DNA of 64,000 nt. It comes from Silvania confinis (lineage in GTDB: Bacteria; Pseudomonadota; Gammaproteobacteria; Enterobacterales; Enterobacteriaceae). Shown in pieces: positions 18,988-28,644 of this stretch. The stretch covers positions 124,001-188,000 of the forward strand of contig NZ_JAMGZJ010000078.1 in assembly GCF_025564085.1 (NCBI RefSeq). Direction: 5' to 3'. The stretch's first letter is position 1. Each line of letters begins with the position of its first letter. A model generated the notes under the pieces. The model saw only the letters and a program-made list of their open reading frames with translations. It did not search any database and was not told where the DNA came from. The position numbers and the translations under genes are program-made.

Positions 18988-21003
18988 ATGAGTAAACCGT
19001 TCAAACTGAATTCCGCTTTCCGTCCTTCCGGCGATCAGCCAGAAGCAATTCGCCGCCTGAAAGAAGGGCTGGAGGATGGACTCGCGCACCAGACGCTGTT
19101 GGGCGTGACCGGTTCGGGTAAAACCTTTACCGTCGCCAACGTTATCGCCGATTTGCAGCGGCCGACCATGGTGCTGGCACCTAATAAAACGCTGGCGGCA
19201 CAGCTGTACGGCGAAATGAAAGAGTTCTTCCCGGATAACGCGGTGGAGTACTTCGTTTCGTACTACGACTACTATCAGCCGGAAGCCTACGTCCCCAGCT
19301 CCGATACCTTTATCGAAAAAGACGCCTCGGTGAACGAACATATCGAGCAGATGCGTCTGTCGGCGACCAAAGCGCTGCTGGAGCGTCGCGACGTGGTGGT
19401 GGTGGCTTCCGTGTCTGCCATCTACGGTCTGGGCGATCCCGATCTGTACCTGAAGATGATGCTGCACCTGACCCAGGGGATGATTATCGATCAGCGCGCC
19501 ATCGTGCGTCGTCTGGCCGAGCTGCAGTATGCCCGTAACGATCAGGCCTTCCAGCGCGGTACATTCCGCGTGCGGGGCGAGGTGATCGACGTCTTCCCGG
19601 CCGAATCCGATGACGTCGCGCTGCGCATCGAACTGTTTGACGAAGAGGTGGAGCGGCTGTCGCTGTTCGATCCGCTGACGGGTCACATCGAATCGACTAT
19701 TCAGCGTTATACCATCTACCCGAAAACGCACTACGTCACCCCGCGCGAGCGCATCGTGCAGGCGATGGAAGACATCAAAGTCGAACTGGCCGATCGGCGT
19801 AAAAATCTGCTGGAAAATAACAAGCTGCTGGAAGAGCAGCGCCTCAGCCAACGTACCCAGTTTGATCTCGAGATGATGAATGAGCTGGGCTACTGCTCGG
19901 GTATTGAAAACTACTCGCGCTATCTGTCAGGACGCGGCCCGGGCGAGGCTCCGCCAACGCTGTTTGACTATCTTCCGGCTGACGGTCTGCTGGTGATCGA
20001 CGAATCGCACGTCACCGTGCCGCAGATCGGCGGCATGTACCGGGGCGACCGGGCGCGCAAAGAGACGCTGGTGGAGTACGGTTTCCGCCTGCCGTCCGCG
20101 CTGGATAACCGACCGATGAAGTTTGAAGAGTTTGAGGCGCTGGTGCCGCAAACCATTTACGTCTCGGCGACGCCGGGTAACTACGAGCTGGAGAAATCCG
20201 GTGACGACGTGGTGGATCAGGTGGTGCGTCCAACCGGACTGCTGGATCCGATTATCGAGGTGCGCCCGGTCGGGACGCAGGTTGACGACCTGCTCTCGGA
20301 GATCCGCATCCGTGCGGCCATCAACGAGCGCGTGCTGGTCACTACGCTCACCAAACGCATGGCAGAAGACCTGACCGAATACCTCGAGGAGCACGGCGAG
20401 AAGGTGCGTTACCTGCACTCAGATATCGACACCGTTGAGCGCATGGAGATCATCCGCGATTTACGCCTTGGCGAGTTCGACGTGCTGGTGGGCATCAACC
20501 TGCTGCGTGAAGGGCTGGATATGCCGGAAGTGTCGCTGGTGGCGATTCTGGACGCCGATAAAGAGGGCTTCCTGCGCTCCGAGCGTTCGCTTATTCAGAC
20601 CATTGGTCGCGCCGCGCGTAACATTAACGGCAAAGCGATCCTCTACGGCGATAAAATTACCGCATCGATGGCAAAAGCAATCAGTGAGACCGAACGTCGT
20701 CGCGAGAAGCAGCAGGAGTACAACGAAGAGCATGGCATTACGCCGCAGGGTCTGAATAAGAAGGTGGTGGATATCCTCGCCCTGGGGCAGAGCATCGCCA
20801 AAACCAAAGCGAAAGGTCGCGGTAAGTCACGCTCGCCGGTTGAGGCCGATACGGTTGTCCTGACGCCGAAAGCGCTGCAGCAGAAAATCCACGAGCTGGA
20901 AGGGCAGATGATGCAGCACGCCCAGAACCTGGAGTTTGAAGAAGCGGCGCAGGTCCGTGACCAGCTGCATCAGCTGCGCGACCTGTTTATTGCCGCGTCG
21001 TAA
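18988..21003 (+). CDS. uvrB: Excinuclease ABC subunit B
   Basis: UvrB is the damage-verifying helicase-like subunit of nucleotide excision repair. It is loaded by UvrA and recruits UvrC. The 671-residue protein has Walker A GVTGSGKT at 39-46, the DNA-clamping beta-hairpin region [12 protein letters not shown] near 92-103, and helicase motifs [14 protein letters not shown] and QTIGRAARN. The C-terminal UVR domain, which contacts UvrC, is at about 630-665. It is SOS-induced through the LexA box 75 bp upstream. A terminator follows 7 bp after the stop. Confidence 0.98.
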   Translation: MSKPFKLNSAFRPSGDQPEAIRRLKEGLEDGLAHQTLLGVTGSGKTFTVANVIADLQRPTMVLAPNKTLAAQLYGEMKEFFPDNAVEYFVSYYDYYQPEAYVPSSDTFIEKDASVNEHIEQMRLSATKALLERRDVVVVASVSAIYGLGDPDLYLKMMLHLTQGMIIDQRAIVRRLAELQYARNDQAFQRGTFRVRGEVIDVFPAESDDVALRIELFDEEVERLSLFDPLTGHIESTIQRYTIYPKTHYVTPRERIVQAMEDIKVELADRRKNLLENNKLLEEQRLSQRTQFDLEMMNELGYCSGIENYSRYLSGRGPGEAPPTLFDYLPADGLLVIDESHVTVPQIGGMYRGDRARKETLVEYGFRLPSALDNRPMKFEEFEALVPQTIYVSATPGNYELEKSGDDVVDQVVRPTGLLDPIIEVRPVGTQVDDLLSEIRIRAAINERVLVTTLTKRMAEDLTEYLEEHGEKVRYLHSDIDTVERMEIIRDLRLGEFDVLVGINLLREGLDMPEVSLVAILDADKEGFLRSERSLIQTIGRAARNINGKAILYGDKITASMAKAISETERRREKQQEYNEEHGITPQGLNKKVVDILALGQSIAKTKAKGRGKSRSPVEADTVVLTPKALQQKIHELEGQMMQHAQNLEFEEAAQVRDQLHQLRDLFIAAS

Positions 21004-21010
21004 CAAAAGC

Positions 21011-21038
21011 AAAATGGCAGCCTTTGGCTGCCATTTTT
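21011..21038 (+). terminator. Terminator after uvrB
   Basis: The hairpin AAAATGGCAGCC / GGCTGCCATTTTT has a short TTT loop and a T tract. It lies between uvrB and convergent ybhK and can act in both directions. Confidence 0.88.
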
Positions 21039-21049
21039 AGTGTTTGCAC

Positions 21050-21083
21050 CTTCTCCCTGTGGGAGAAGGTCGGGATGAGGGCA
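21050..21083. repeat. Dispersed palindromic repeat between uvrB and ybhK
   Basis: CCTTCTCCC-TGT-GGGAGAAGG is a perfect nine-base inverted repeat, followed by a TCGGGATGAGGG tail. Its form is common in intergenic spaces of Enterobacteriaceae (REP/boxC-like). A related CTCTCC...GAGGG...GTGAGG unit occurs after ompX near 59240. Confidence 0.65.
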
Positions 21084-21098
21084 TCAGACCGCACAACA

Positions 21099-22007
21099 CT
21101 AACCCAACGCCTGAATAGCCTTCTCCAGTGCCACGCGCAGCAGATGCCGGTCGTGGCGATACTTAATGTCGCTCGCCTCGAGCGGCTCCTGCACCACCAC
21201 CCGGCCATCCAGTCCGCTCACGTCATCTTTAGGTCCTACCACCACTGCATCAATAATCTTTTTACCCACGTACTGCTCCATCAGCGCCAGTTTGTCCGGC
21301 AGCGACAGGCTAGCGGCGGCCGGGCTGAGCTCGCGTCCCAGGTTGCCGATGTACACAACCGGGGCGGGCGTGCGGCGGAGGGCCTGGGCCATCTCTTTGA
21401 TCAGCAGCAGGGGCATCAGGCTGGTGTAAAAACTGCCCGGGCCTATCAGGATTAAATCCGCTTCGCTAATCGCCTCTACCGCCTCACGGGTGGCCGTCAC
21501 GGTCGGGTAGAGCATCAGCTCTTTTGGCGGGACCACCAGCTGATCGATATTCACTTCGCCATACACTTCATGGTCGTTGATGTCGATCGCCATTAAATCG
21601 ACCGGATGTTCGGACATTGGGATGAGAAATGCATCCACTTTCAGCAGGTTTCGAATTAAATTAATTGCCTCAAGAGGCCGCACGCTGAGGTGATCCAGCG
21701 CCTTTAACATTAGATTTCCGAGGTTATGACCCGAAAGCTCACCGTTACCGCCAAAACGATACTCAAACATCGCTGATGCCACGCTCTGTTCGGCGATAAG
21801 TTGGTTTAAACAGTTGCGCATGTCTCCCCAGGCGATACCGCCTTCGGAGCGACGAATACGCCCGGTTGAACCGCCGTTATCGGTCGTTGTGACGATTCCG
21901 GTAAGCTGCGATCCCAGTGACGATAACGATGACATCACCCGGCCCAGTCCGTGCCCTCCGCCGAGAGCGACCACGCGATCAAGATCCGCAAAAGTGCGAT
22001 TGCGCAT
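21099..22007 (-). CDS. ybhK: YvcK-family gluconeogenesis/morphogenesis factor YbhK
   Basis: This is a 302-residue cytoplasmic protein of the CofD/YvcK family. In Bacillus and other bacteria YvcK supports growth on gluconeogenic carbon sources and affects cell wall synthesis. The enterobacterial role is not well defined. The glycine-rich N-terminal [15 protein letters not shown] nucleotide-sugar-binding loop, the [13 protein letters not shown] block, and [14 protein letters not shown] near 195 mark the family. It is convergent with uvrB and divergent from moaA, separated from the latter by a regulatory region. Confidence 0.92.
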   Translation of the reverse strand: MRNRTFADLDRVVALGGGHGLGRVMSSLSSLGSQLTGIVTTTDNGGSTGRIRRSEGGIAWGDMRNCLNQLIAEQSVASAMFEYRFGGNGELSGHNLGNLMLKALDHLSVRPLEAINLIRNLLKVDAFLIPMSEHPVDLMAIDINDHEVYGEVNIDQLVVPPKELMLYPTVTATREAVEAISEADLILIGPGSFYTSLMPLLLIKEMAQALRRTPAPVVYIGNLGRELSPAAASLSLPDKLALMEQYVGKKIIDAVVVGPKDDVSGLDGRVVVQEPLEASDIKYRHDRHLLRVALEKAIQALG

Positions 22008-22083
22008 AGAAATTCCTTAGTATGACGAACGCATTAACAGTAACTCAACTACCCCTAAAAGACGATGTTCCAGGCCGGTCAAA

Positions 22084-22211
22084 ATGACTTATATCAATGC
22101 AAAATTTCGCTAAATACGTATTCTGATTCGAAACTGCACGATCAGGTCGTTATATTCATTATTATATAGCGAAAGCCGAAGATAGCGAAACCCACATCAA
22201 CAGGCTACTAT
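22084..22211 (+). promoter_or_regulatory. moaA promoter with ModE-like and possible FNR sites
   Basis: CGTTATAT (22148-22155) and ATATAGCG (22164-22171) form an inverted repeat with an 8-bp spacer, matching the ModE operator style. ModE-molybdate activates moaABCDE in E. coli. A -10 TACTAT is at 22206-22211 with no good -35, as expected for an activated promoter. TGAC-TTAT-ATCAA (22085-22097) is a candidate FNR site with one perfect half. The FNR reading is weak; the ModE reading is stronger. Confidence 0.65.
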
Positions 22212-22244
22212 CGTCATAACCACGTTTTCTTAATCGAAAACATA

Positions 22245-22353
22245 CACTCTAGCCCTTACGCCTGTGTCGACAGATATGGCGTGCTGGCCGTGGCGGTATC
22301 GCCACCAGGGTACAGGAAGAAATGACTGTGCCTCCCGTATCAGGAAAGGTGTA
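22245..22353 (+). ncRNA. Molybdenum cofactor (Moco) riboswitch
   Basis: The moaA leader contains the CTCTAGCCCTTACGCCTGTG and GCGTGCTGGCCGTGGCGGTA segments, and a late CTGTGCCTCCCGTATCAGGA block that includes the ribosome site. I recognise these as the Moco RNA element upstream of E. coli moaA. Strong internal hairpins are visible (TGGCGG-TAT-CGCCA). The 3' part overlaps the Shine-Dalgarno region, so cofactor binding would shut off translation. A spurious longer moaA frame starts at 22322 inside it. Confidence 0.9.
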
Positions 22354-22354
22354 C

Positions 22355-23344
22355 ATGGCTTCACAACTTACCGACGCATTCGCACGTAAGTTTTTTTACC
22401 TGCGTTTGTCGATTACTGACGTGTGCAATTTCCGTTGCACCTACTGTCTGCCGGATGGCTACAAGCCTGGCGGCGTCACCAATAATGGCTTTCTCTCCGT
22501 GGACGAAGTGCGGCGCATTACGCGCGCGTTTGCCGCCATGGGCACCGAGAAAGTCCGTCTCACGGGCGGCGAACCCTCGCTGCGCCGTGATTTCACTGAC
22601 ATCGTTGCGGCAGTGAATGAAAACGACGCCATCCGTCAGATTGCGGTCACCACCAACGGTTACCGTCTGGCGCGTGATGTCGCCCAGTGGCGCGATGCGG
22701 GCCTGACGGCCCTCAACGTCAGCGTCGACAGCCTGGATGCCCGTCAGTTTCACGCCATCACCGGCCAGGATAAATTCCGCCAGGTGATGGAGGGTATCGA
22801 TGCGGCCTTCGCGGCGGGCTTCGACAAAGTCAAAGTCAACACCGTGCTGATGCGCGATGTGAACCATCATCAGCTGGACACCTTCCTGGCGTGGATCAAA
22901 CCGCGCCGCATTCAACTGCGCTTTATTGAGCTGATGGAAACCGGCGAGGGCAACGACCTGTTCTCCCGTCATCACATCTCCGGCATGGTGCTGCGCGATG
23001 AACTGCTGAAACGCGGCTGGATCCATCAGCTTCGCCAGCGCAGCGACGGCCCGGCTCAGGTCTTTTGTCACCCGGATTACGAAGGCGAAATCGGCCTGAT
23101 CATGCCCTATGAAAAGGACTTCTGCGCCAGCTGTAATCGCCTGCGCGTTTCGTCGGTGGGTAAGCTGCATCTGTGCCTGTTTGGCGATGGCGGCGTCGAT
23201 CTGCGCGATTTGCTGGCAGAAGATGCCCAGCAGCAGGCGCTCGAAGCACGTATTTCAGAGGCGCTGATGCATAAAAAACAGACCCATTTCCTGCATCAGG
23301 GCAACACCGGCATCACCCAGAACCTGTCCTACATTGGCGGGTAA
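22355..23344 (+). CDS. moaA: GTP 3',8-cyclase MoaA
   Basis: MoaA is the radical SAM enzyme that, with MoaC, converts GTP to cyclic pyranopterin monophosphate, the first step of Moco synthesis. From the ATG at 22355 it has 329 residues, as in E. coli. The SAM-cluster motif CNFRCTYC holds Cys24, Cys28 and Cys31. The C-terminal second 4Fe-4S site uses CASCNR and a downstream Cys in LHLCLFG. The C-terminal Gly-Gly (SYIGG) needed for activity is present. The ribosome site AGGAAAGG belongs to the riboswitch expression platform. Confidence 0.97.
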   Translation: MASQLTDAFARKFFYLRLSITDVCNFRCTYCLPDGYKPGGVTNNGFLSVDEVRRITRAFAAMGTEKVRLTGGEPSLRRDFTDIVAAVNENDAIRQIAVTTNGYRLARDVAQWRDAGLTALNVSVDSLDARQFHAITGQDKFRQVMEGIDAAFAAGFDKVKVNTVLMRDVNHHQLDTFLAWIKPRRIQLRFIELMETGEGNDLFSRHHISGMVLRDELLKRGWIHQLRQRSDGPAQVFCHPDYEGEIGLIMPYEKDFCASCNRLRVSSVGKLHLCLFGDGGVDLRDLLAEDAQQQALEARISEALMHKKQTHFLHQGNTGITQNLSYIGG

Positions 23345-23364
23345 TCGCTACAAGGAATTCGAAG

Positions 23365-23877
23365 ATGAGTCAGGTAAGCGCAGAATTTATCCCGACGCGT
23401 ATTGCTATTCTTACCGTTTCTGAACGTCGTGGCGAAGAGGATGACACCTCCGGCCACTGGCTGCGCGAGGCGGCGCACGACGCCGGGCATCAGATTGTCG
23501 ATAAAGTGATTGTCAAAGAGAACCGCTACGCCATCCGCGCCGAAGTGTCCCGCTGGGTCGCCAGTGACAACGTGCAGGTGGTGCTGGTTACCGGCGGCAC
23601 CGGTTTTACCGCAGGCGATCAGGCCCCTGAAGCGCTGCTGCCGCTGTTCGATCGCGAGGTCGAAGGCTTCGGTGAAATGTTCCGCATGCTCTCGTTCGAA
23701 GAAATTGGCACCTCGACGCTGCAGTCGCGTGCGGTAGCCGGTATCGCCAACAAAACGCTGATTTTTGCGATGCCGGGTTCAACCAAAGCCTGCCGCACCG
23801 CGTGGGAGAATGTGATTGCTCCGCAGCTCGATGCCCGTACCCGTCCGTGTAATTTCCATCCTCATTTGAAGAAATAA
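23365..23877 (+). CDS. moaB: Molybdopterin adenylyltransferase-like protein MoaB
   Basis: MoaB belongs to the MogA/MoeA-like fold that binds molybdopterin. In E. coli MogA performs the adenylylation and MoaB's own role is unclear. The 170 residues contain the family TGGTGF block (residues about 76-81) and the GSTKAC segment near the C-terminus. It lies 20 bp after moaA with its own AAGGAATT ribosome site. Confidence 0.95.
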   Translation: MSQVSAEFIPTRIAILTVSERRGEEDDTSGHWLREAAHDAGHQIVDKVIVKENRYAIRAEVSRWVASDNVQVVLVTGGTGFTAGDQAPEALLPLFDREVEGFGEMFRMLSFEEIGTSTLQSRAVAGIANKTLIFAMPGSTKACRTAWENVIAPQLDARTRPCNFHPHLKK

Positions 23878-23880
23878 ATT

Positions 23881-24366
23881 ATGTCGCAACTTACCCACAT
23901 TAATGCCGCGGGCGAAGCCCATATGGTGGATGTCTCCGGCAAGGCCGAGACGGTGCGTGAAGCGCGCGCTGAAGCGTTCGTCACCATGCTGCCCGAGACG
24001 CTGGCGATGATCGTTGACGGCAGCCACCATAAAGGCGACGTCTTTGCTACCGCGCGGATCGCCGGGATCCAGGCGGCAAAACGCACCTGGGAGCTGATCC
24101 CGCTGTGCCATCCGCTGATGCTCAGCAAAGTGGAAGTCAACCTGCTGGCAGAGCCGGAACATAGCCGGGTACGTATCGCATCGTTATGCCGCCTGACCGG
24201 TAAAACCGGAGTCGAGATGGAAGCCCTCACCGCCGCGTCAGTGGCCGCGCTGACCATCTACGACATGTGCAAAGCGGTACAGAAAGACATGGTGATTGGC
24301 CCGGTTCGCCTGCTGGCGAAAAGCGGCGGTAAATCAGGGGATTTCAGGGCGGAAGATCATGATTAA
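23881..24366 (+). CDS. moaC: Cyclic pyranopterin monophosphate synthase MoaC
   Basis: MoaC converts the MoaA product 3',8-cyclo-GTP to cPMP. The 161-residue length is standard. Active-site blocks visible are [27 protein letters not shown] (substrate-binding His/His) and the [20 protein letters not shown] segment with the conserved Glu and acidic residues. It starts 3 bp after moaB and overlaps moaD by 8 bp. Confidence 0.97.
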   Translation: MSQLTHINAAGEAHMVDVSGKAETVREARAEAFVTMLPETLAMIVDGSHHKGDVFATARIAGIQAAKRTWELIPLCHPLMLSKVEVNLLAEPEHSRVRIASLCRLTGKTGVEMEALTAASVAALTIYDMCKAVQKDMVIGPVRLLAKSGGKSGDFRAEDHD

Positions 24367-24604
24367 AGTACTGTTTTTCGCACAGGTCCGCGAGCTGGTG
24401 AATACCGACAGCCTGTCGCTGGAGATTGCCGTCGACAACGTTGAAGCGCTGCGGGCGCATCTGGCGGCGCAAAGCGATCGCTGGGCGCTGGCGCTGGACG
24501 CGGGCAAACTGCTGGCGGCGGTGAACCAGACGCTGGTGGATTTCAGCCATCCGCTGACGTCGGGTGATGAAGTGGCTTTCTTCCCACCGGTCACTGGAGG
24601 CTGA
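24359..24604 (+). CDS. moaD: Molybdopterin synthase sulfur carrier subunit MoaD
   Basis: MoaD is a ubiquitin-fold protein whose C-terminal glycine is adenylylated and then thiocarboxylated, donating sulfur to cPMP inside MPT synthase. From the ATG at 24359 it has 81 residues and ends in the required FFPPVTGG. The start lies within the moaC end in another frame (8-bp overlap). The open frame extends upstream to 24296, but that part is moaC coding. Confidence 0.96.
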   Translation: MIKVLFFAQVRELVNTDSLSLEIAVDNVEALRAHLAAQSDRWALALDAGKLLAAVNQTLVDFSHPLTSGDEVAFFPPVTGG

Positions 24605-24605
24605 G

Positions 24606-25058
24606 ATGGCAGAGACAAAAATTGCAGTTGAGCCGGCGCGTTTCAATGTTGGCACCGAATACAGTTGGCTGGCCGAGCGCGACGAAGACGGCGCGGTTGT
24701 TACCTTCACCGGCAAAGTCCGAAACCATAACCTCGGCGATAGCGTAAGCGCACTGACGCTGGAGCACTATCCGGGGATGACCGAAAAAGCGCTGGCGGAG
24801 ATCGTCGAGCAGGCGCGCGGGCGCTGGACGCTCGGCCGGGTGACCGTTATCCACCGCATTGGCGAAATGTGGCCTGGGGAAGAGATTGTCTTTGTCGGCG
24901 TCACCAGCGTTCATCGCAGCAGCGCGTTTGCGGCGGGTGAGTTCATCATGGATTTCCTGAAAACCCGCGCCCCCTTCTGGAAGCGCGAAGCCACCCCCGA
25001 AGGGGATCGCTGGGTCGAGTCCCGCGACAGCGACAAAGAGGCGGCCAGCCGCTGGTAG
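24606..25058 (+). CDS. moaE: Molybdopterin synthase catalytic subunit MoaE
   Basis: MoaE forms the heterotetrameric MPT synthase with MoaD and carries the active site. The 150-residue product (from MAETKIAV) has FTGKVRNHN near 33-41, LEHYPGMTEKAL, HRIGEMWPGE, and the catalytic lysine region KTRAPFWKRE near 119-128. It begins 1 bp after moaD, completing moaABCDE. Confidence 0.96.
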   Translation: MAETKIAVEPARFNVGTEYSWLAERDEDGAVVTFTGKVRNHNLGDSVSALTLEHYPGMTEKALAEIVEQARGRWTLGRVTVIHRIGEMWPGEEIVFVGVTSVHRSSAFAAGEFIMDFLKTRAPFWKREATPEGDRWVESRDSDKEAASRW

Positions 25059-25117
25059 CTGGTTTGCCGGGATGTGTTAGGCTTAACAAAGGGTGTCCAC
25101 TTAAACAGGAGTGAGTT

Positions 25118-25825
25118 ATGGACCGATTTCCGCGTTCCGATTCTATCGTCCAGCAGACCCGCAGCGGGCTGCAAACCTATATGGCGCAAGTCTATGGCTG
25201 GATGACCTGCGGGTTATTGTTAACCGCATTTATTGCCTGGTTTGCTGCCAACACGCCAGCAGTTATGGAGTTCGTCTTCTCCAGCAAAATTACCTTTTTC
25301 GGGCTGATTATCGCCCAGTTAGGGCTGGTGTTTGTGCTGTCCGGGATGGTGCATAAGCTCAGCGCAGGTATGGCGACTACGCTGTTTATGCTCTATTCGG
25401 CGCTAACCGGTTTAACGCTCTCCAGTATTTTCATCGTTTATACTTACTCCTCCATCGCCAGTACCTTTGTAGTGGCGGGCGGGATGTTTGGCGCCATGAG
25501 CCTGTACGGCTATACCACCAAACGCGACCTGAGCGGCTTTGGCAACATGTTGTTTATGGCGTTGATTGGTATCGTGCTGGCGTCGGTGGTGAACTTCTGG
25601 TTAAAAAGCGAAGCGCTGATGTGGGCGGTGACCTATATCGGGGTGATTGTCTTTGTCGGTTTAACCGCCTATGACACGCAGAAACTGAAAAATATCGGCG
25701 AGCAGATCGACGTGCGCGACAGTTCAATGCTGCGCAAGTACTCCATCCTCGGCGCGCTGACTCTGTATCTGGACTTTATCAACCTGTTCCTGATGCTGCT
25801 GCGGATTTTCGGCAACCGTCGCTAA
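25118..25825 (+). CDS. ybhL: Bax inhibitor-1 family inner membrane protein YbhL
   Basis: This is a seven-helix BI-1/TMBIM-family inner membrane protein of unknown physiological role in enterobacteria; bacterial relatives act as calcium leak channels. The 235-residue length and hydrophobic pattern are typical. The family C-terminal segment with YDTQKLKNIG and LYLDFINLFLMLLRIFG is present. It lies 59 bp after moaE with a good ribosome site (ACAGGAGTGAG) and ends before a strong terminator. Confidence 0.92.
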   Translation: MDRFPRSDSIVQQTRSGLQTYMAQVYGWMTCGLLLTAFIAWFAANTPAVMEFVFSSKITFFGLIIAQLGLVFVLSGMVHKLSAGMATTLFMLYSALTGLTLSSIFIVYTYSSIASTFVVAGGMFGAMSLYGYTTKRDLSGFGNMLFMALIGIVLASVVNFWLKSEALMWAVTYIGVIVFVGLTAYDTQKLKNIGEQIDVRDSSMLRKYSILGALTLYLDFINLFLMLLRIFGNRR

Positions 25826-25847
25826 TAATACGGCCCATAGTTACACG

Positions 25848-25880
25848 AAAAGACCGGTCTGATGAGGACCGGTCTTTTTT
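25848..25880 (+). terminator. Terminator after ybhL
   Basis: AAAAGACCGGTC and GACCGGTCTTTTTT form a long stem with a 7-base loop followed by T residues. Confidence 0.92.
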
Positions 25881-25990
25881 ATGGTCGATAACCGTGGTCC
25901 GGCGTAACAATATGTTGTTATCACGATTCAAGATGGCGTCACCCTTCATGATTATATTAATGACAGGGTTGAATAGACTATTATCGCAAC

Positions 25991-26413
25991 ATGAATACGA
26001 AACTGGATTTAAAAGAAAAAGCTGCTTTGATCAGTAATAAGAAGTGCAAAATGGAAAAGCTGTGGAATGCTTATTCAATGGCTCTACTCACCAGGATCAC
26101 CGCCACGGAGCGTCTGTATCATCATCAGGTTGTGCCCTATCAGAAAGAGAGGCTGCGAGTGAAGGTCTTTGGGAATATCACCTTGAATATTGTACGCAGT
26201 AGCACCTTTGGCGCGATTAACATCAATTATTTAGTGGAATCCCCGGAGCTGGGAATAATAGATATTCCGTCTTCCTGCATTGATCGTCAGGGCGTGCTGG
26301 ATAACGTTATTTCACTCGCAGAGGGTGAGCAGGTTTTTGACCATTACCTGAATAAACTCAATTTTATCTATAATGCTATTTTGCAATGTTCTGCGCAGGC
26401 CGAACAGATTTAA
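25991..26413 (+). CDS. HycA-like formate hydrogenlyase regulator homologue (stand-alone)
   Basis: The 140-residue protein aligns by eye with E. coli HycA (about 153 residues, from memory) along its length. Conserved elements include a W-x2-Y-x3-L pattern near residue 24, an ITxxxxxLHH-like ITATERLYHH, the NYLVES segment matching YYVET, and EQVFDHYLNKLNFIY matching EQVLEHYLEKIAGVY. HycA antagonises FhlA-dependent activation of formate hydrogenlyase genes. No hyc, hyf or fdhF gene is nearby, so this is a detached paralogue. The ribosome site is weak (ATTATCGCAAC before ATG). Base composition is more AT-rich than its neighbours, which could indicate transfer. It replaces ybhM of E. coli. Confidence 0.7.
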   Translation: MNTKLDLKEKAALISNKKCKMEKLWNAYSMALLTRITATERLYHHQVVPYQKERLRVKVFGNITLNIVRSSTFGAININYLVESPELGIIDIPSSCIDRQGVLDNVISLAEGEQVFDHYLNKLNFIYNAILQCSAQAEQI

Positions 26414-26440
26414 TTGTCAGGCCTGCGAAAAGTTGAAAGG

Positions 26441-27403
26441 CTATTTTTCCATGGCCTGTTCGTTTTTAGCCCGCAGCTTTTTCGCCCGGCTTTCGAGGAT
26501 CAGATAGCAAACGGTGGCCAGCGCCAGCGGTAAAAAGTAGTACAGCATGCGATAGGCCAGCAGGGCGGCGATGATCGTCCCGTGCGAGACATGTTCCCCG
26601 GCCAGCAGGGCGATAAACACGGCTTCCAGTACGCCAATCCCCGCCGGAATATGCATGATCACGCCGGCAATACTGCTCACCAGCAGCACGCCCAGCACGA
26701 AGAAGTAGTTCACGTCCTCGCCTATCAGCAGCCAGATAATCGCCCCCATTGCCATCCAGTTGGCGGCCGAAATCCCCATCTGTGCCAGCGCAAAACGCCA
26801 GGACGGGAGCACCAGCTTCTGCCCTTTGATGGTCATATGGCGCCGCTTTGCAAACGCGCAGGCCCACAGATACAAACAGCTCATTGCCAGCAGCACGATG
26901 CCGATAATGCGCAGCGTCGTCTGATCGATATACCAATGGTCCGGCAACTGCACCACGCCTGCGCTAAAAATCACCCCGCCGAGCAAAACATAGCCCAACC
27001 AGTTGGTGGTAATGCTCAGGGAGAAGATGCGGGTGATGGTGGCGCTGGGCAGGCCAAGACGTGAGTAAAGGCGATAGCGCATGCCGATGCCGCCCACCCA
27101 GGTGCTGAGGGTCAGGTTAAAGGCGTAGCAGATAAACGACACCAGCATGACCTGTCGCTTGGCCAGCTTGTGGCCGCAATAGACGCGCCCAAGCAGGTCA
27201 TAACAGCCGTAAATCAGGAAGCTCACCACCACCAGCGCCACCGCGGTCAGCAGCGTGATGCGGTCGTAGTTGCGAATGACCTTCCAGACCTCTTCCCAGT
27301 CAACTTGCTGCGCGTACACCACCAGCAGCACGGCAACAGCAATAAAAAACAGCCCGGTGAGGATCTTTTTCGCCAGACGCCAGCGCGGATTTTTTTTCGT
27401 CAT
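26441..27403 (-). CDS. ybhN: Inner membrane protein YbhN (LPG synthase-like flippase-domain family)
   Basis: This is a polytopic membrane protein of the UPF0104/AglD family, related to the membrane domain of lysylphosphatidylglycerol synthases. It has 320 residues with about eight hydrophobic helices and a basic N-terminus and C-terminus. The substrate is unknown. Its start overlaps the clsB stop (ATGA), so it is the last gene of ybhP-clsB-ybhN, suggesting a role linked to cardiolipin or phospholipid handling. Confidence 0.92.
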   Translation of the reverse strand: MTKKNPRWRLAKKILTGLFFIAVAVLLVVYAQQVDWEEVWKVIRNYDRITLLTAVALVVVSFLIYGCYDLLGRVYCGHKLAKRQVMLVSFICYAFNLTLSTWVGGIGMRYRLYSRLGLPSATITRIFSLSITTNWLGYVLLGGVIFSAGVVQLPDHWYIDQTTLRIIGIVLLAMSCLYLWACAFAKRRHMTIKGQKLVLPSWRFALAQMGISAANWMAMGAIIWLLIGEDVNYFFVLGVLLVSSIAGVIMHIPAGIGVLEAVFIALLAGEHVSHGTIIAALLAYRMLYYFLPLALATVCYLILESRAKKLRAKNEQAMEK

Positions 27404-28644
27404 CAGGGTTTGACCCCCGTGTCACCCGCCTCAACGCGATCCTGGGTTTCCAGTGTCGGTTGAATCGGCGGCGCGACCTGCGCCAGTTCAGGGGTATGTG
27501 CAGGCAGCCAGCCGACCAGCGCCGGGAAATGGCGCAAAAAGTGGAACGCCAGCACGCTTTTGCTCAGGTTCCACCAGGTGCGTTTCGGCACCATCGACTC
27601 ATCAACCCGCACGCAGTCGTTATCGATGATGGCGGACAGATTCTCGCGCAGGGTGTGATTAAACTGGCGATCGTGAATGATCAGGTTGGCCTCCAGATTC
27701 AGCGACAGGCTGAGGGGATCGAGATTGCTGGAGCCGACGGTCACCCAGTGATCGTCCATCAGCGCTACCTTACCGTGCAGCGGACGACGGCGGTATTCGT
27801 AGATCTGAACCCCGCCTTTCACCAGATAGTGATACAGCAGGCGCGCGCCCACGGTGACAATCGGCATATCGGGCTCGCCCTGCACAATTAACTTCACCCG
27901 CACCCCGCGCCGGGCCGCATTGCGCATGGCGTGCAGCAGGCGATACCCCGGGAAGAAGTAGGCGTTGGCGATAATCACTTCGCGCTTCGCATTGGTCAGC
28001 ATCTTCAGATAGTGCCGCTCAATATCGTCCCGGTGCTCTTCGTTATCGCGCCAGACAAACAGCGCCTGTGCCTCACCGGGTTGCACATTCTCTTCTGCGC
28101 GATGGCGGCGCTTCCACCAGCGGCGGCCTGCGACTTTGCCGGGCAGATTTTCCAGCACGAACTGCAAGATATCCTGCACCACCGGGCCTTCGATCTGCAC
28201 CGCATAGTCCTGCTTAGCCTCCGGGCCATAATCAGACATATGTTCCGCAGAGTAGTTAATGCCGCCGACAAAGGCGATCTGATCATCCACCACCACAATT
28301 TTGCGATGCATCCGGCGAAACACGTTAGTGCGCAAGCCGAACAGGGGAGGGCGCGGATCGTAATAGCGGAATACCACGCCTGCCGAGGTCAGCTCGCCGA
28401 CAAAGTTATCGTTAAGATCCGGTGAGCCATAGCCGTCGAGCAGCACTTCGATGTGCACGCCGCGCCGGGCGGCACGCAGCAAGACGTCGTGCAGCTGGCG
28501 GCCTACGGCGTCATCAAACCAGATAAAGGTTTCGAGCAGCACCCGATTCTGGGCTTTATCAATGGCGGCAAACACCGCCGGATAAAAGTTATCGCCATTT
28601 TCCAGCAGCGCGATTCGGTTGCCGCTTTGCCATGAACATTTCAT
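27403..28644 (-). CDS. clsB: Cardiolipin synthase B
   Basis: ClsB makes cardiolipin from phosphatidylglycerol and can also make phosphatidylglycerol by transphosphatidylation. It is a phospholipase D-superfamily enzyme at the inner membrane. The 413-residue protein has two HKD motifs: HRKIVVVDD near residue 113 and HGKVALMDD near residue 291, each followed by the G-S/G-x-N element (GGINYS, GSSNLD). It overlaps ybhP upstream and ybhN downstream by 4 bp each, so the three are translationally coupled. Confidence 0.95.
   Translation of the reverse strand: MKCSWQSGNRIALLENGDNFYPAVFAAIDKAQNRVLLETFIWFDDAVGRQLHDVLLRAARRGVHIEVLLDGYGSPDLNDNFVGELTSAGVVFRYYDPRPPLFGLRTNVFRRMHRKIVVVDDQIAFVGGINYSAEHMSDYGPEAKQDYAVQIEGPVVQDILQFVLENLPGKVAGRRWWKRRHRAEENVQPGEAQALFVWRDNEEHRDDIERHYLKMLTNAKREVIIANAYFFPGYRLLHAMRNAARRGVRVKLIVQGEPDMPIVTVGARLLYHYLVKGGVQIYEYRRRPLHGKVALMDDHWVTVGSSNLDPLSLSLNLEANLIIHDRQFNHTLRENLSAIIDNDCVRVDESMVPKRTWWNLSKSVLAFHFLRHFPALVGWLPAHTPELAQVAPPIQPTLETQDRVEAGDTGVKP

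Noticed and set aside
22322..22354. 11-codon N-terminal extension of moaA
   Set aside because: It lies inside the Moco riboswitch; the ATG at 22355 has a proper ribosome site and gives the usual 329-residue protein.
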